In this document: positions 51,054 to 60,637 of the stretch, piece by piece
How positions within the stretch are numbered: position 1 is the stretch's first letter
Layout of the letters: the number at the start of each line of letters is the position of its first letter
Source of the DNA: CAVYUC01 sp963771595
Lineage (GTDB): Bacteria > Bacteroidota > Bacteroidia > Bacteroidales > Prolixibacteraceae
Length of the DNA stretch: 64,000 nucleotides
Direction of reading: 5' to 3'
Assembly (NCBI GenBank): GCA_963771595.1
Contig: CAVYUC010000014.1
Span: forward strand, 62,001-126,000
Made by a program: the position numbers and the translations under genes
The notes under the pieces: generated by a model
What the model saw: only the letters and a program-made list of their open reading frames with translations
Database searches by the model: none
Told to the model about the DNA's origin: nothing

Positions 51054-54000
51054 ATGGAAAAAAAACATCTGAGAGGGTTTTTAACCTATCTTTTTCTCGC
51101 CACATTCATGGCAATTTCTCTAGGTTCTTATGCGCAACAACAAGTATCCGGTACTGTTACCGATCAGGATGGTGCCCCTGTACCCGGGGTTACAATTGTT
51201 GCCAAAGGAACAACTGTTGGTACTATCACCAATGTTGATGGTGAATACCAGATTACATTGCCGGCATCAGCCAAAACTCTTGTATTTTCATACATTGGTA
51301 TGTTGACGCAGGAAATTGAAGTCGGAAGCCAGTCAACCATTAACGTTAACATGAAACCCGATGTAATTGGTGTGGATGAGGTTGTGGTTGTTGGATATGG
51401 TACCCGTTTAAAAGAAGAATTAACAGGTGCTGTTTCTTCGGTTTCGGAAGAAGCAATGGAAGTTTCCACTGCACCAAGTGTGGTAAGTCGTCTGCAAGGA
51501 CAATTGTCCGGGGTTACCGTAACTTCAGCAAACAGGCCTGGTGGCGATGCAACCATTCGTATCCGCGGAATTGGCACAATTAACGATCCAAACCCGTTAT
51601 ACATCATTGACGGAGTACCAGCTGGTCCGGGAAACAACCTTAATCCAAGTGAAATTGAATCAATTTCGGTTTTAAAAGATGCATCTTCGGCTGCAATTTA
51701 TGGAACCAGAGGTGCTAACGGTGTTGTAATTATTACTACCAAACGTGGACACCTTAATCAGCAACCTACTATTAATTTTACTGTTAAAACCGGTGTAAGT
51801 CAGGCAGTGAACAAATACGACCTGCTTAACACTCAGGAATATGCCGATGCCATCTGGATGTCGTTCGATAACAGGGGAATGGACTATTCCCACGCACAAT
51901 ACGGCACCGGAAGTCGCCCTGTAATTCCTGATTATATTTTACCGGCAGGTGCAAAAGAAGGAGAGGTTAATCTGGATTTGTACGATTACCCTACTTATCA
52001 GATTTTTAAAGCCAACAAACAGGGAACCGACTGGTACGATGAAATTTACCGCAACGGAATGACACAGGAATATGATTTATCGGTAAGAGGCGGAGCCAAT
52101 AATGCCACGTATGCATTTTCAGCAAATTATCTGGATGAAGATGGAATTCTGGAAAATACCAACTTTAAAAGATACACTGTTCGTATGAATTCCGATGCAA
52201 AATTCAACAACTGGTTTAGGGCCGGTGAAAATGTTCAGGTTATTTATATTGATGAGCATGGCAATCTGGATGATAATGGCGAAGGAATACCATTGTCTTT
52301 TGCTTATCGTGCACAACCTATTATTCCTGTTTATGATGTCGCAGGTAATTTTGCGGGTTCAAAAGCTCCTGAAATGGGAAATACCCAAAACCCGGTTGCA
52401 ATGTTGTACCGCGCCCGGAACAACAACGGCAAATGGGTCAGGATTTTAGGCAGTTCTTTTGCTGAAATAACCTTTACTGAAGGATTAACATTGAAAAGTT
52501 TGTTTGGATACAATTTCGGTCAGTGGAATTATATGGGATATCTTATTCCAAACCCAGAACATTCAGAACCGAATATGGTGAACGGGCTGGATGTCAACTC
52601 GAATTATTCACTTCAATGGAACTGGTCAAATACTTTAAATTTCAACAAAACATTTGCCGATATTCACCGTTTTAATATTGTACTTGGAACTGAAGCAATT
52701 GATAACAGGTATCAGTCGTTAAATGCAAGCAGGAGGAATTATTTTTCTATGGACCCGGATTATATGCAACTTGATTCTGGTGAATCGAACAAGGAAAACA
52801 GTGGTAATGGATCAGAATGGTCGCTGTTCTCAATTTTTGGCCGTATAAATTACGATCTTATGGGAAAATACTTTTTTGAAGTTACCGCAAGACGCGATGG
52901 ATCTTCACGTTTCAGTGAAGCCAACCGTTACGGAACATTCCCTGCAGCATCTGCTGCATGGGCTTTGTCTCAGGAAAATTTTATGGCCGGAACCCGCAGC
53001 TGGGTGGACCTTTTGAAACTCAGAGTAGGTTGGGGTGTTTCGGGTAACGATCGTATTGGAAACTATAATTCTTACACTACTTACCGTACTGACAGTTACC
53101 GTTCATCCTATGCACTTGACGGATCGAACACAGGAGCTATTTCAGGTTTTATGCCTGGAACACTGGGAAACAAAGATGTAACATGGGAGACCACGGAAAC
53201 AGTCGATGTTGGATTGGATGGTACTCTGCTGGATAATAAACTCACCTTCTCCATTGACTTATGGCAAAGAAATACTTCCGATATGCTTTACCGATTGCAA
53301 ATTCCACAGGTGATGGGTGATGCTACGCCACCTTTTGTTAATATTGCCGAAATGAAAAATACCGGGTTTGACTTTGAACTTGGTTATGCCAATTCAGTAA
53401 TGGATGGAAAATTCACGTACAGTGCCAAATTAACATTGTCGCATTACAAAAATGAAATCACTAAACTTTCGGAAGATGTTGAAGAGTATATCAGTGGAGC
53501 AAACGAACGTCAGAAAGAATATACACGTGCCACAGTAGGAACTTCATTCCCCGAATTTTACGGATACGAAGTAGTTGGTATTTTTCAGGATCAGGCAGAA
53601 GCTGATTCCTGGCCAACAGCCATTGGCGAAGAAGGAACATATAACCAGCCGGGACATTTCAAATACAAAGACCAATTAACAGTGGATACCGATGGTGATG
53701 GTGTTCCGGATGCAACTGACGGTGTGATTAACGCAGAGGATCGTACTTATATTGGCAATCCTCATCCGGATTTGACAGGTGGTTTAAATATTGATCTTGG
53801 TTATGCTAATTTCGATTTGAACCTGTTTTTCTACGGAAGTTACGGAAACGATGTTACCAATTATGTAACCCGCTGGATTGATTACGGTATGTTCAATGGT
53901 GGATTAAGCAAAGATGCATTGTACAATTCATGGGGAAGCCCTTATCTGGATAATAATGCAAATGCTAAACTTCCGATACTCGATTTCGATGATACATCGC

Positions 54001-54266
54001 AGGAACCTTCCTCTGCTTTTATTGAAGATGGTTCATATTTAAGGCTGAAATCTGTCCGTCTTGGATATACGATCCCAAAAAATATTCTTCAAAGGGCTCA
54101 GATTAAAAGCCTGAGAGTATATGCACAGGTAACCAATCTCTTTACATTAACAAATTACAGTGGTCTTGATCCTGAAATTAATGCTTCCGGTACTTATATG
54201 GGTATGGATTTAGGCGCATGGCCTACTCCACGCCAGATTATGTTTGGTGTAAACCTGGGACTATAA
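51054..54266 (+). CDS. SusC/RagA-family TonB-linked outer-membrane transporter
   Basis: This is a 1070-residue outer-membrane beta barrel that imports oligosaccharides with energy from TonB. In order it has a signal peptide (about 1-27, ending GSYAQQ) and a carboxypeptidase-regulatory-like domain (VSGTVTDQDGAPVPGVTIVAKG, about 30-105). The SusC marker DVIGVDEVVVVGYGT is followed by the plug (about 120-240, with RIRGIGTINDPNPLYIIDG and IYGTRGANGVVIITTK). The barrel then runs to the C-terminal YSGLDPEINASG...NLGL. It pairs with SusD 33 nt downstream. The substrate is not readable from sequence; the neighbours suggest a uronate-rich or rhamnose-rich glycan. Confidence 0.96.
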   Translation: MEKKHLRGFLTYLFLATFMAISLGSYAQQQVSGTVTDQDGAPVPGVTIVAKGTTVGTITNVDGEYQITLPASAKTLVFSYIGMLTQEIEVGSQSTINVNMKPDVIGVDEVVVVGYGTRLKEELTGAVSSVSEEAMEVSTAPSVVSRLQGQLSGVTVTSANRPGGDATIRIRGIGTINDPNPLYIIDGVPAGPGNNLNPSEIESISVLKDASSAAIYGTRGANGVVIITTKRGHLNQQPTINFTVKTGVSQAVNKYDLLNTQEYADAIWMSFDNRGMDYSHAQYGTGSRPVIPDYILPAGAKEGEVNLDLYDYPTYQIFKANKQGTDWYDEIYRNGMTQEYDLSVRGGANNATYAFSANYLDEDGILENTNFKRYTVRMNSDAKFNNWFRAGENVQVIYIDEHGNLDDNGEGIPLSFAYRAQPIIPVYDVAGNFAGSKAPEMGNTQNPVAMLYRARNNNGKWVRILGSSFAEITFTEGLTLKSLFGYNFGQWNYMGYLIPNPEHSEPNMVNGLDVNSNYSLQWNWSNTLNFNKTFADIHRFNIVLGTEAIDNRYQSLNASRRNYFSMDPDYMQLDSGESNKENSGNGSEWSLFSIFGRINYDLMGKYFFEVTARRDGSSRFSEANRYGTFPAASAAWALSQENFMAGTRSWVDLLKLRVGWGVSGNDRIGNYNSYTTYRTDSYRSSYALDGSNTGAISGFMPGTLGNKDVTWETTETVDVGLDGTLLDNKLTFSIDLWQRNTSDMLYRLQIPQVMGDATPPFVNIAEMKNTGFDFELGYANSVMDGKFTYSAKLTLSHYKNEITKLSEDVEEYISGANERQKEYTRATVGTSFPEFYGYEVVGIFQDQAEADSWPTAIGEEGTYNQPGHFKYKDQLTVDTDGDGVPDATDGVINAEDRTYIGNPHPDLTGGLNIDLGYANFDLNLFFYGSYGNDVTNYVTRWIDYGMFNGGLSKDALYNSWGSPYLDNNANAKLPILDFDDTSQEPSSAFIEDGSYLRLKSVRLGYTIPKNILQRAQIKSLRVYAQVTNLFTLTNYSGLDPEINASGTYMGMDLGAWPTPRQIMFGVNLGL

Positions 54267-54299
54267 TTATTAATGTTATTAACTTAAATAATAGAAGAT

Positions 54300-56129
54300 A
54301 TGAAAAAACTTTCGATAATAATGGCCATAACAAGTGTACTGGCCTTGTTTAATTCTTGTTCAGAAGATTTTCTGAATAAAGCTCCGTTAGGTTCTACTTC
54401 TGAAAACGTTTTTTATGATGCCAAAGGGATAAATGCTCTTTTGGTAGGAACGTATGCTGTAGTTCCGGGTAGTTCCCTATGGGAAGTATCCTGGGGTGCA
54501 TCCATTCAAAACTGGACTTACGGATCTGCAGCTTCCGACGATGCCTATAAAGGATCAGAAATTTCCGATCAGGTTCCTGTTAACGACATTGAGCGCTGGG
54601 AAGTATTATCAACAAATCCTTATCCTGCGGATAAATGGAGATTGAACATTGGTATGGGTGTTGACCGCGTCAATAAAACAATGAAGGTTATTAACAACAC
54701 GCTGGAAGCCGGAAATATAACTGAAGAACAAGCCAATAGTTTTAAAGCTGAAGCCCGCTTTCTGCGCGGTTTATTTTATTTTGAAGCCTGGCTTGTATTC
54801 GGCGATTATCTTCCGCTGTTAACTGAGGATATTGAAGATCCCACACAGGTTCCAAATACAAATCCTGAAGGAGCCGTTTTACAGTTTATTGTAGATGACA
54901 TGGAATTTGCATGGACACATCTTCCTGCAACACAAGCACAACCAGGAAGGGCCACAAAATATGCCGCAATGGCTGTTGGCGCCCGTGCCTATATGCAGGA
55001 TTTGCAATATGATAAAGCAAAACCACTGCTCGATAATATTATTAACAGCGGCCAGTACACCCTTATGCCTAATTTTATTGACAATTTCAACATTGAAACC
55101 AACAACAATGCAGAGTCAATATTTGAAATTCAGGCGAATGTTAATGATATAAACGAATCATTGAATGCAGAAATGGGAATTGGCTTAAACTGGCCTCATG
55201 GTTCCGATATCGGAATGTGCTGCGGTTTTCACCAGCCTTCTCAAAACCTGGTAAATGCCTATAAAGTAGATGCCAATGGGTTGCCACTTTTCGATACATT
55301 TAATGATACTGATTTGAAAAACGATCAAGGCATTGCTTCAGAGGCAACATTTGTTCCAACTGAAGAACCGGTTGATCCACGTTTGGACTGGACGGTTAGC
55401 CGCCGGGGCATTCCTTATAAAGACTGGGGAATTAACCGTGGCCGCGACTGGATCCGTAAACAACCGGACGGCGGTCCTTACATGCCGGCATCAAAACCAT
55501 TCTTCAAAAAATCTGAACGGTACAGCCTTTCTACAACAACCGGATGGCAAACAGGTATCAATGCCAATAACTACCGTTATATCCGTTACAGCCATATTTT
55601 GTTATGGAGAGCCGAAATTGCTGCTTTCGACGGAGATTTGGAACTGGCACGTACATACATTAACATGATTCGCGACAGAGCGGACAATGATGTGGTTATG
55701 GGAAAAGTGCAGATTCATGAACTTCCGCCAGCAGTTTATCCGTGGGGAGAAAATACAACTGATGCTGATTATGAAACTGGTGGAGCCGTTGATTGGTCGC
55801 AACCTGCAGCCAATTACAAAGTTGGTTTATATGCTCCGTTTGCAAACAAGGAGGAAGCCATGCGTGCGGCCCAGTGGGAACAACGACTTGAATTTGCCAC
55901 AGAAGGACGCCGCTTCTTCGACCTTCGCCGTTGGGATAAACTTCCCGGTGGCATGAGAGTTGACATGGCAGCCACTTTAAATGAATTTGCACAAAATGAT
56001 GCACGTATCAGGCAATTCATGCAAAAGCCAGGATTGGCTACTTTTGAGGAAAAAGATAAATTCCAACCTATTCCGCAACTCCAGCTCGATTTACAGCCAG
56101 GGGTTCTGGAACAACGTCCTGGATATTAA
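54300..56129 (+). CDS. RagB/SusD-family nutrient-uptake outer-membrane lipoprotein
   Basis: SusD-like lipoproteins form the lid of the SusC transporter and bind glycans at the cell surface. The 609-residue protein has a lipobox with Cys20 (ALFNSC). The SusD start DFLNKAPLGSTSENVFYD follows, then TPR-type helices (AEARFLRGLFYFEAWLVFGDYLPL). The C-terminal signature RRFFDLRRWDKLPGG precedes KDKFQPIPQLQLDL. It is the second gene of the susCD unit and is followed by a terminator. Confidence 0.95.
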   Translation: MKKLSIIMAITSVLALFNSCSEDFLNKAPLGSTSENVFYDAKGINALLVGTYAVVPGSSLWEVSWGASIQNWTYGSAASDDAYKGSEISDQVPVNDIERWEVLSTNPYPADKWRLNIGMGVDRVNKTMKVINNTLEAGNITEEQANSFKAEARFLRGLFYFEAWLVFGDYLPLLTEDIEDPTQVPNTNPEGAVLQFIVDDMEFAWTHLPATQAQPGRATKYAAMAVGARAYMQDLQYDKAKPLLDNIINSGQYTLMPNFIDNFNIETNNNAESIFEIQANVNDINESLNAEMGIGLNWPHGSDIGMCCGFHQPSQNLVNAYKVDANGLPLFDTFNDTDLKNDQGIASEATFVPTEEPVDPRLDWTVSRRGIPYKDWGINRGRDWIRKQPDGGPYMPASKPFFKKSERYSLSTTTGWQTGINANNYRYIRYSHILLWRAEIAAFDGDLELARTYINMIRDRADNDVVMGKVQIHELPPAVYPWGENTTDADYETGGAVDWSQPAANYKVGLYAPFANKEEAMRAAQWEQRLEFATEGRRFFDLRRWDKLPGGMRVDMAATLNEFAQNDARIRQFMQKPGLATFEEKDKFQPIPQLQLDLQPGVLEQRPGY

Positions 56130-56143
56130 TTTCAGAAATCTAT

Positions 56144-56177
56144 AAAAAAAGAGGGGCAGAAATGTCCCTCTTTTTTT
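56144..56177 (+). terminator. Intrinsic terminator of susCD
   Basis: AAAAAAAGAGGG (56144-56155) pairs with CCCTCTTTTTTT (56166-56177) around a short loop. It lies 14 nt after the susD stop. Confidence 0.85.
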
Positions 56178-56216
56178 ATTATCTTGTGCCTTCTAAAACC
56201 AATTAATATTACCAAA

Positions 56217-57248
56217 ATGAATAGAATTATTTTTTTAGCTGTTGCCTTTGTGTGTTTGGTTTTTCATTCACAGGCACAAAAAGTTGAACTGGTACCCAAG
56301 CCTGCTGAAAGAAAAGTTGATGTGTTAATTAACAACGAATTATTTACCTCTTACATTTATCCCAGAACAATTAAAAAACCTGTTTTGTGGCCGGTAATTA
56401 CTGCCGGAGGAAATGAAATTACCCGTCAGTTTCCATTAAAAAACAAAGCAGGCGAACGTGCCGATCATCCTCATCATGTTGGCATCTGGCTAAATTATGG
56501 CGATGTAAATGGCCTCGATTTCTGGAACAATTCAGAAGCAATTCCTGCGGACAAAGCCGATCAATATGGTACAATTTATAATGAAAGTATTGAAAAAATC
56601 AAAAACGGCAGAGGTGAAGGCGCATTGGTTACCACCGCTTCATGGAAAAACAACAAAGGGGAAAAGTTGTTAGACGAAGAAACTGAATTCCGGTTTATTG
56701 TAAATGGTAAAACCCGAATTATCGACCGCACCACAAAACTTAAGGCTGTAAATGGCGAAGTAAAAATAACCGACAACAAAGAAGGAATGTTTGCCATTCG
56801 TGTTACCCGCGAACTGGAATTGCCCGCGACGGGAAAAGTGCAACTGGTTGATTCGCATGGAAATGTTACCGAAGTTGAAGCTTCGGACGATGATATTGCA
56901 ACCGGCGATTACCTGAGCAGCGAAGGAATTACAGGTGGCGATGTTTGGGGTACCCGCGGAAAATGGATGAAATTATCGGGAGTGGTAAATGGTGAAAAAG
57001 TGGCCATTGTTATTTTCGACCATCCTGCAAATCCGGGTTATCCTACTTACTGGCATGCCCGCGGATACGGCCTTTTTGCTGCAAATACACTGGGGCAAAA
57101 AATATTTTCGAATGGAAAAGAAGAGATGAATTTTTCCATTGCCGATGGAGAAACAGCAACATTCAGGTATCGTTTGGCAGTTTTTTCAGGCGACCCTTCT
57201 GTTGATGATATTAATAAAATGGCCAAAGAGTACCAATCAAAAATATAA
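56217..57248 (+). CDS. DUF6807 (PmoA-family) secreted protein
   Basis: The 343-residue protein has a signal peptide (MNRIIFLAVAFVCLVFHSQAQ) and the beta-rich domain of the PmoA/DUF6807 family. That domain is marked by RADHPHHVGIWLNYGDVNGLDFWN near residues 80-105 and late by VIFDHPANPGYPTYWHARGYGLFAAN. The His cluster could bind metal. The function is unknown; these proteins are frequent near sugar-use genes. The ATG at 56217 starts a proper signal peptide, whereas a TTG at 56184 does not. It lies 87 nt after susD, beyond the terminator. Confidence 0.85.
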   Translation: MNRIIFLAVAFVCLVFHSQAQKVELVPKPAERKVDVLINNELFTSYIYPRTIKKPVLWPVITAGGNEITRQFPLKNKAGERADHPHHVGIWLNYGDVNGLDFWNNSEAIPADKADQYGTIYNESIEKIKNGRGEGALVTTASWKNNKGEKLLDEETEFRFIVNGKTRIIDRTTKLKAVNGEVKITDNKEGMFAIRVTRELELPATGKVQLVDSHGNVTEVEASDDDIATGDYLSSEGITGGDVWGTRGKWMKLSGVVNGEKVAIVIFDHPANPGYPTYWHARGYGLFAANTLGQKIFSNGKEEMNFSIADGETATFRYRLAVFSGDPSVDDINKMAKEYQSKI

Positions 57249-57257
57249 GTTTTTGAA

Positions 57258-57289
57258 ATGCCTCCCTTTTGGGAGGCCAGGAGGGGCTT
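57258..57289. repeat. GC-rich palindromic repeat before the transporter gene
   Basis: GCCTCCC (57260-57266) pairs with GGGAGGC (57271-57277) around TTTT and is followed by CAGGAGGGGCTT. The AGGAGGGG is near the next ATG and may serve in ribosome binding. The hairpin ends 14 nt before the start codon and resembles dispersed palindromes in this phylum. Confidence 0.55.
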
Positions 57290-57291
57290 AA

Positions 57292-58524
57292 ATGGCATTA
57301 AACTACATCTGGATATTTTTCTTTTTGTCTGCCTTTGTAATCGGATTGGTCCGGTTAATTTTTTTTGGCGATACCGAAGTATTTCCTGAAATGGTAAATG
57401 CCACTTTCGATATGGCCAAAACAGGGTTTGAAATTTCTCTCGGACTTACCGGCGTTTTAACATTGTGGATGGGCATAATGAAAATTGGCGAAAAAGGTGG
57501 TATTGTAAAAGTTTTCTCAAAAGTCATTGGCCCTTTTTTTAATAAACTGTTCCCCGATTTGGGGAAATCACATCCTGCATACGGTTCTATCATGATGAAT
57601 ATTGCGGCCAACATGCTGAACCTCGACAATGCAGCTACACCAATGGGGCTGCAGGCCATGAAAGAGATGCAGCAAACCAATCCGGATAAAAAAACGGCCT
57701 CGGATGCTCAGATCATGTTCCTTGTATTGAATACTTCCGGATTGACTTTATTACCCATCAGCATTATGGTTTACCGGGCACAGCTGGGGGCTGTGAATCC
57801 TTCCGACATTTTTATTCCCATTTTGCTGGCCACCTATTTTTCCACCATTGCCGGATTAATTGCAGTTGCCGTTTATCAGAAAATTAATTTGCTCGACCGG
57901 GTTATACTGGCTTATCTGGGAGGTTTGACAGCGATAATTGCAGCGATAATCTGGTATTTTTCCACGCTCGATCAGGATGCAATCACTGAAATATCGAATG
58001 TGACGAGCAATTTCATCTTATTTTCCGTGATTATTGCCTTTATATTAATGGCACTAAGACGAAAAGTAAATGTTTATGAAGCCTTCATCGATGGGGCAAA
58101 AGACGGGTTTAAAACGGCAGTGAAAATCATTCCATACCTGGTTGCCATTTTAGTGGCCATTGGGGTTTTTCGTGCTTCAGGTGCGATGGAATGGCTGATA
58201 TCGGGATTTACCTGGGGTTTTGAGCAAGTGGGATTAAACACTGACTTTATTCCGGCCCTGCCAACTGCTTTAATGAAACCTTTAAGTGGCAGTGGTGCCC
58301 GCGGAATGATGGTGGATGCTATGACTACTTACGGCGCCGACTCATTTGTGGGTCGGGTGTCAAGTACCGTCCAAGGTGCTACCGACACCACTTTTTATAT
58401 ACTGGCGGTTTATTTTGGTTCTGTCGGAATAAAAAACACACGATATGCAGTCGTTTGCGGATTGATTGCCGATTTTACCGGAATCATCGCAGCAATTTTA
58501 ATGGCCTACCTGTTTTTCCATTAA
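57292..58524 (+). CDS. Nucleoside-recognition (SpmA-SpmB fusion-like) membrane protein
   Basis: This 410-residue inner-membrane protein has two Gate/nucleoside-recognition halves. The first (about 45-160) contains MNIAANMLNLDNAATPMGLQAM, a signature of SpmA. The second (about 265-405) contains IPALPTALMKPLSGSGARGM, a signature of SpmB. In Bacillus these are two spore-maturation proteins. In non-sporulating Bacteroidota the fused form is common and of unknown transport role. It starts 43 nt after the DUF6807 stop, so the two may be co-transcribed. Confidence 0.88.
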   Translation: MALNYIWIFFFLSAFVIGLVRLIFFGDTEVFPEMVNATFDMAKTGFEISLGLTGVLTLWMGIMKIGEKGGIVKVFSKVIGPFFNKLFPDLGKSHPAYGSIMMNIAANMLNLDNAATPMGLQAMKEMQQTNPDKKTASDAQIMFLVLNTSGLTLLPISIMVYRAQLGAVNPSDIFIPILLATYFSTIAGLIAVAVYQKINLLDRVILAYLGGLTAIIAAIIWYFSTLDQDAITEISNVTSNFILFSVIIAFILMALRRKVNVYEAFIDGAKDGFKTAVKIIPYLVAILVAIGVFRASGAMEWLISGFTWGFEQVGLNTDFIPALPTALMKPLSGSGARGMMVDAMTTYGADSFVGRVSSTVQGATDTTFYILAVYFGSVGIKNTRYAVVCGLIADFTGIIAAILMAYLFFH

Positions 58525-58557
58525 TCAGGAAGTTTGAATTTTTCCACTAGAGAGTTT

Positions 58558-58616
58558 GAGTTTCCTAACTCAAAACATTAAAATATGAAAACTAAAATTT
58601 CGGAGTTAGGAAACTC
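58558..58616. repeat. 14-bp perfect inverted repeat between convergent genes
   Basis: GAGTTTCCTAACTC (58558-58571) and GAGTTAGGAAACTC (58603-58616) are exact inverted copies 31 nt apart. No T-run follows, so a simple terminator is doubtful. Confidence 0.7.
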
Positions 58617-58624
58617 GGATTCCC

Positions 58625-59041
58625 TCAATTCCAATCTACTGAATCATATACAATTACCTTATCCCACAGTTGAGAATTTTTTTCAACAAAATTAAGATGC
58701 ACCGGATGAATCTGGTAAGCTTTCTGATCTTCCAAACTATCAAACAATACCATGTAGGAATAGGTAAATGAATTATCCACCACATCTCTTTTTTCTGTGG
58801 ATGCCGGAGTTCCAAAATGGCTCATTTTTATCGTTTCCACCTTCAGCAGTTTATCAATTGCTTTTTCAAACTGCTGGCGGTGTGCCTGGTTTTTGGGTTC
58901 TTTTAACCAGAAGAACACATGATGCATCAGGGCATTGGTAATTTTCACTTCGCCTGCAGAAGCTTTTTTTGTAAAGGGGAAAATGCTGGCTGCGGCAACT
59001 CCTGCCAATGCCTTTTTAAGAAAATTTCTTCTGTTTTTCAT
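58625..59041 (-). CDS. Dabb-family (stress-responsive alpha/beta barrel) protein, exported
   Basis: The 138-residue protein has a Tat-like signal (MKNRRNFLKKALAGVAAASIF) followed by a Dabb ferredoxin-like domain. Its marks are ALMHHVFFWLKEP, FGTPASTEKRDVVDNSFTYSYMV and the C-terminal YQIHPVHLNFVEK. Dabb proteins form dimeric barrels; their role in bacteria is mostly unknown. It lies 18 nt after the DinB-like gene, at the end of the kdsA run. Confidence 0.88.
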   Translation of the reverse strand: MKNRRNFLKKALAGVAAASIFPFTKKASAGEVKITNALMHHVFFWLKEPKNQAHRQQFEKAIDKLLKVETIKMSHFGTPASTEKRDVVDNSFTYSYMVLFDSLEDQKAYQIHPVHLNFVEKNSQLWDKVIVYDSVDWN

Positions 59042-59059
59042 AACATCTTTATCAATTTA

Positions 59060-59527
59060 TCAATTTATCAAATCCTCAATTTCTTTCAGGTGTAGTTTGA
59101 AATGCTGCGGAAAATCTTCTACCATTCTTTTCAATGTAATTTTTTCATTAAAATCCGAAAGCCATTCATTATTCAATTTTTCCTGCTCTACATTTTGAAT
59201 GACATGCAAAAAATGCAAGTGTAAATATTTCCAAAGCTGAACCAAATTCTGCCAGTTTTCATCCTGGTAATTCTGAATGGCAATCCAGCGGTCGTTATTG
59301 CCATAAGTTGCATAATTATGAAACCGAAGCGGCACCTGCCGGTACTGAAGCTGCACAATCCGGTGGATGTTGTTCGATGCCGAATCAATCATGTGCCCTA
59401 AAATTTGTTTAACATTCCGGTTTTGAGAATTCCGCGGAACGGTAATTTTTTCATCCGGCAACGAACTCAAAATCGGTTCCCATTTTTGAACAAGCAATAA
59501 TATTTCTTCAGATTCATTCTTAAACAT
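59060..59527 (-). CDS. DinB-family four-helix protein
   Basis: The 155-residue cytoplasmic protein has the DinB/YfiT metal-binding helix bundle. Candidate ligand histidines are in LGHMIDSASNNIHRI (about 48-62) and QHFKLHLKEIEDL near the C-terminus. Such proteins may be thiol-dependent transferases or metal hydrolases; the substrate is unknown. It begins 4 nt after the kdsA stop. Confidence 0.85.
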   Translation of the reverse strand: MFKNESEEILLLVQKWEPILSSLPDEKITVPRNSQNRNVKQILGHMIDSASNNIHRIVQLQYRQVPLRFHNYATYGNNDRWIAIQNYQDENWQNLVQLWKYLHLHFLHVIQNVEQEKLNNEWLSDFNEKITLKRMVEDFPQHFKLHLKEIEDLIN

Positions 59528-59531
59528 TTAT

Positions 59532-60350
59532 TTACAATTTATTGACAACCTGCCTGATTTGAATTAAACGATCCAAAAGTGGTTCCAGCAAATCCAGTTT
59601 CAACATGTTGGCGCCGTCTGATTTTGCATTTTCGGGGTGAGGATGTGTTTCAATGAAGATTCCATCAACACCAACCGCAATCCCGGCGCGGGCAATGGTT
59701 TCAATCAAACCGGGCTTGCCGCCTGTAACTCCGCTGGCCTGATTAGGTTGCTGCAACGAATGTGTGATGTCAAGTACCACCGGCACATTCATTTTTCGCA
59801 TTGCCGGAATTCCGCGGTAATCCACCACCAAATCCTGGTACCCAAAGGTTGTACCACGCTCTGTAAGTACAATATTTTCATTTCCGCTTTCCCTGACCTT
59901 TGTTACCGCAAATTGCATGGCCTCAGCCGACAGAAATTGCCCTTTCTTAATGTTGACTACTTTACCGGTTTCAGCTGCCGCAACCAGGATATCGGTCTGG
60001 CGGCACAGAAATGCAGGGATTTGCAATACCTCCACATATTCTGCGGCCATTTCAGCTTCATGAGCTGAATGGATATCTGTCACTGTGGGAATACCAAAAG
60101 TTTCCCCAACTTTCCGGAGGATTTTCAGCGCTTTTTCATCGCCGATTCCGGTGAAGGAATCGAGCCGTGAACGATTTGCCTTCCGGTACGATCCTTTGAA
60201 AAGGTAGGGCACTTTTAACCGGGCCGTGATTTCAACTATCTTTTCGGCAATTTCCATCGCCATTTGCTCTCCCTCAATGGCACACGGACCGGCCATCAGG
60301 AAAAAGTTTCCAAAATCAGTATTATTTAAATTTTGAATCTGTGGATGCAT
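59532..60350 (-). CDS. kdsA: 3-deoxy-8-phosphooctulonate synthase
   Basis: KdsA joins PEP and arabinose-5-phosphate to make Kdo-8-phosphate for the LPS inner core. The 272-residue protein begins its barrel with FLMAGPCAIEGEQM. C23 in AGPC marks the metal-dependent class, with H197 (DITHSLQQPN) and the E and D in FIETHPHP and KSDGANM as the other ligands. KGSYRKANRSR and GVTGGKPGLIET are further hallmarks. It heads the leftward run kdsA-DinB-Dabb. Confidence 0.96.
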   Translation of the reverse strand: MHPQIQNLNNTDFGNFFLMAGPCAIEGEQMAMEIAEKIVEITARLKVPYLFKGSYRKANRSRLDSFTGIGDEKALKILRKVGETFGIPTVTDIHSAHEAEMAAEYVEVLQIPAFLCRQTDILVAAAETGKVVNIKKGQFLSAEAMQFAVTKVRESGNENIVLTERGTTFGYQDLVVDYRGIPAMRKMNVPVVLDITHSLQQPNQASGVTGGKPGLIETIARAGIAVGVDGIFIETHPHPENAKSDGANMLKLDLLEPLLDRLIQIRQVVNKL

Positions 60351-60371
60351 TTACATTTTCTTTAGTAAAAA

Positions 60372-60379
60372 CAAATGTA
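60372..60379 (-). promoter_or_regulatory. -7 element (TACATTTG) for kdsA
   Basis: TACATTTG on the minus strand fits TAnnTTTG and predicts a leader of about 15 nt. No -33 TTG is clear. Confidence 0.4.
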
Positions 60380-60637
60380 GCAAAAAAGGTAGCAGAAGTC
60401 AGCGGGGATTTGTTTTTTGCGATTAAACAGAATTTCCTGTTTCAATTACCCAGAGCAGATTGTTTGCTCTATCAATTTTGGAAAGAAATTTAAATTCTTA
60501 AATTCGGCAACTCAAAAATAGTATATCACAGATATTTTTTTTGATAAAGCCGGCGTTGCACTTATTACCTGATTTGGGAAAGGCTAAATGGCGGGATAAA
60601 CATTAATTTACCGATAACCAAAATCAATTTTAAACGA

